Shown: positions 39,376 to 40,011 of the stretch, piece by piece
How the letters are laid out: the number at the start of each line of letters is the position of its first letter
How positions within the stretch are numbered: the first letter of the stretch is position 1
Position numbers and translations under genes: made by a program
Assembly: GCA_964568345.1 (NCBI GenBank)
Contig: CAZMPG010000006.1
Coordinates: 1 to 40,011 of the forward strand
Source: UBA12088 sp964568345
GTDB lineage: Bacteria > Patescibacteriota > Minisyncoccia > Phycocordibacterales > UBA12088
Reading direction: 5' to 3'
DNA length: 40,011 nucleotides
Notes under the pieces: generated by a model
What the model was told of the DNA's origin: nothing
Seen by the model: only the letters and a program-made list of their open reading frames with translations
The model's database searches: none

Positions 39376-39471
39376 ATGCCAGCAAAAAAGAAAGCGGTGA
39401 AGAAGGTCGCGAAGAAGGTCGTCAAGAAGGCGGTCAAGAAAGTCGCGAAGAAGACGGCAAAGAGGAAGTAG
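39376..39471 (+). CDS. Lysine-rich histone H1-like short peptide
   Basis: A 31-residue protein composed almost only of Lys, Val and Ala (15 Lys), in repeating 'VKKVAKK' units after 'MPAKKK'. It resembles the C-terminal tail of histone H1 and AlgP/HctB-type nucleoid proteins, and free-standing versions are common in CPR genomes. It would bind DNA or RNA by charge. The gene has ATG after 'CACACC' with no Shine-Dalgarno, and it is followed by a hairpin. The 165-base leader contains the DnaA box and a GATAAT -10-like element (39285-39290). Such simple-sequence frames can arise by chance, but the clean start, stop and flanking signals support it. Confidence 0.7.
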   Translation: MPAKKKAVKKVAKKVVKKAVKKVAKKTAKRK

Positions 39472-39496
39472 CCTCCCTACTTCTCACTGCGATCGT

Positions 39497-39524
39497 GCAC
39501 AGCCCGCATGATGCGGGTTTGTGC
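39497..39524 (+). terminator. Hairpin after the lysine-rich gene
   Basis: Stem GCACA...TGTGC (39497-39501 with 520-524 of the same kilobase) enclosing CCCGC/GCGGG with a 5-base loop. The 3' side contains TTTG rather than a long T run. Confidence 0.5.
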
Positions 39525-39535
39525 GTGTCGAGACT

Positions 39536-39949
39536 ATGGACGATAGACAAAAGACTATAGGCAGAAATCTTCCAAATAGTGGAAATGTGTGGGTGTGGAG
39601 TAGGAGCCGACCGGAGTGGAGGCGACATATAGAAGATGATCTTGAAGACATGCCCGACAATCTCTATCGAGGAGAGAGAGCGCGACTCGCAGAATTCGAT
39701 CCAGCACCCATACAGGAGAGTCGAAATCCAGACAATCCAAGAAAGGGAGAGCCCGAGCACCTCCACTACGACTTTCGCTACCTGTTCTACGCCACCGATG
39801 AGGCGCCGATCACCGAGCAGGTGGGCGAAATTGGCGGGGCGACATGGATCACGCTTGAAGAGTTCTCGGCGATGGGTGGGTTTTCGCGGGTCGCAAAGAA
39901 GGTGGGGCTGTTGTGTGTGCAACAGAGGGAAAGGAGCAATCTCACCTGA
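39536..39949 (+). pseudogene. Nudix-like C-terminal fragment without an intact Nudix box
   Basis: The C-terminal half ('PRKGEPEHLHYDFRYLFYA ... IGGATWITLEEFS') has the spacing typical of Nudix hydrolases, where a 'HxHxDxRYLF' strand follows the catalytic helix. The required Nudix box (GX5EX7REUXEEXGU) is not intact. The place where it should be reads 'EDMPDNLYRGERARLAEF', keeping an E-x7-R spacing but not the REUXEE catalytic core. This suggests decay of a former Nudix gene, although a divergent non-catalytic relative is possible. ATG 39536 is the first good start; GTG 39521 is in frame. Confidence 0.45.
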
Positions 39950-39952
39950 CCT

Positions 39953-39980
39953 AGATTGCTTCGCCTGCGGGCTCGCAGTA
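39953..39980. repeat. Dispersed repeat family, single arm at window end
   Basis: Matches the right arm type (ATTGCTTCG ... GGGCTCGCAGT) of the copies at 13.9 and 33.6 kb. It begins three bases after the Nudix-like frame's stop codon; the partner arm, if any, lies beyond the window. Confidence 0.65.
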
Positions 39981-40011
39981 CCCATTAAAGGGACGAGTCA
40001 AGCGGACAGGG

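Noticed and set aside
1..40011. UGA recoding (Gly) as in Gracilibacteria/SR1
   Set aside because: Many genes end with TGA at the expected family length and overlap the next start as ATGA.

Overview
The window looks like a chromosomal cell-surface polysaccharide locus from a Candidate Phyla Radiation (Patescibacteria, probably Parcubacteria-type) bacterium. The grounds are: strings of small divergent glycosyltransferases and methyltransferases; GtrA proteins; few Shine-Dalgarno sites but many extended -10 promoters lying 6-10 bases before the ATG (apparently leaderless genes); a 31-residue lysine/alanine/valine peptide; and a LamG-plus-lipase secreted protein. The lineage is an inference. TGA serves as a normal stop, so the UGA-to-glycine code of Gracilibacteria/SR1 does not apply. 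Most of the window is G+C rich (roughly 57-62% in core genes). There are AT-richer patches at 1-1.3 kb, 13.1-13.7 kb and 29.8-31.4 kb.

Layout. 0.1-4.1 kb is a loosely packed accessory zone: a P-loop nucleotide kinase, an N-truncated Fic gene, a DUF2238 membrane protein, a VOC protein and an unknown protein. 4.2-13 kb holds two GT4 glycosyltransferases, a YvcK/CofD-like protein, a short nucleotide-sugar dehydrogenase and a UDP-glucuronate 4-epimerase-like SDR. It also has a type II toxin-antitoxin pair, a GT4-GtrA fusion and a GtrB/DPM1-like polyprenyl-phosphate glycosyltransferase. 13-16.7 kb has a NYN-domain protein, a dispersed inverted-repeat element, an AsnB-type amidotransferase and small membrane proteins. 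16.8-21.5 kb is an FAD oxidoreductase / GtrA / SDR / GT-C cassette. 21.6-30.5 kb carries five methyltransferases, a second GT-C-like protein, two more GT4 enzymes and, on the minus strand, a Wzx-type flippase. 30.7-33.4 kb is the LamG-lipase. 33.8-39.2 kb holds Gmd and Fcl (GDP-mannose to GDP-L-fucose), a Wzy-type polymerase/ligase with TPRs, and MurB. The right end has the lysine-rich peptide, a Nudix-like fragment and another repeat arm.

How it fits together (inference). Ugd plus the epimerase would supply UDP-GlcA and UDP-GalA, Gmd plus Fcl would supply GDP-L-fucose, and AsnB might amidate a uronic acid. GT4 enzymes would assemble a lipid-linked oligosaccharide that Wzx flips and the Wzy protein polymerises or ligates. 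In parallel, GtrB would make a polyprenyl-phosphate sugar, two GtrA domains would flip it, and the two GT-C proteins would transfer it on the outer face. No initiating phosphoglycosyltransferase, Wzz or GDP-mannose synthesis genes are visible, so the locus is either incomplete here or depends on genes elsewhere. I found no rRNA, tRNA, CRISPR array or intact transposase.
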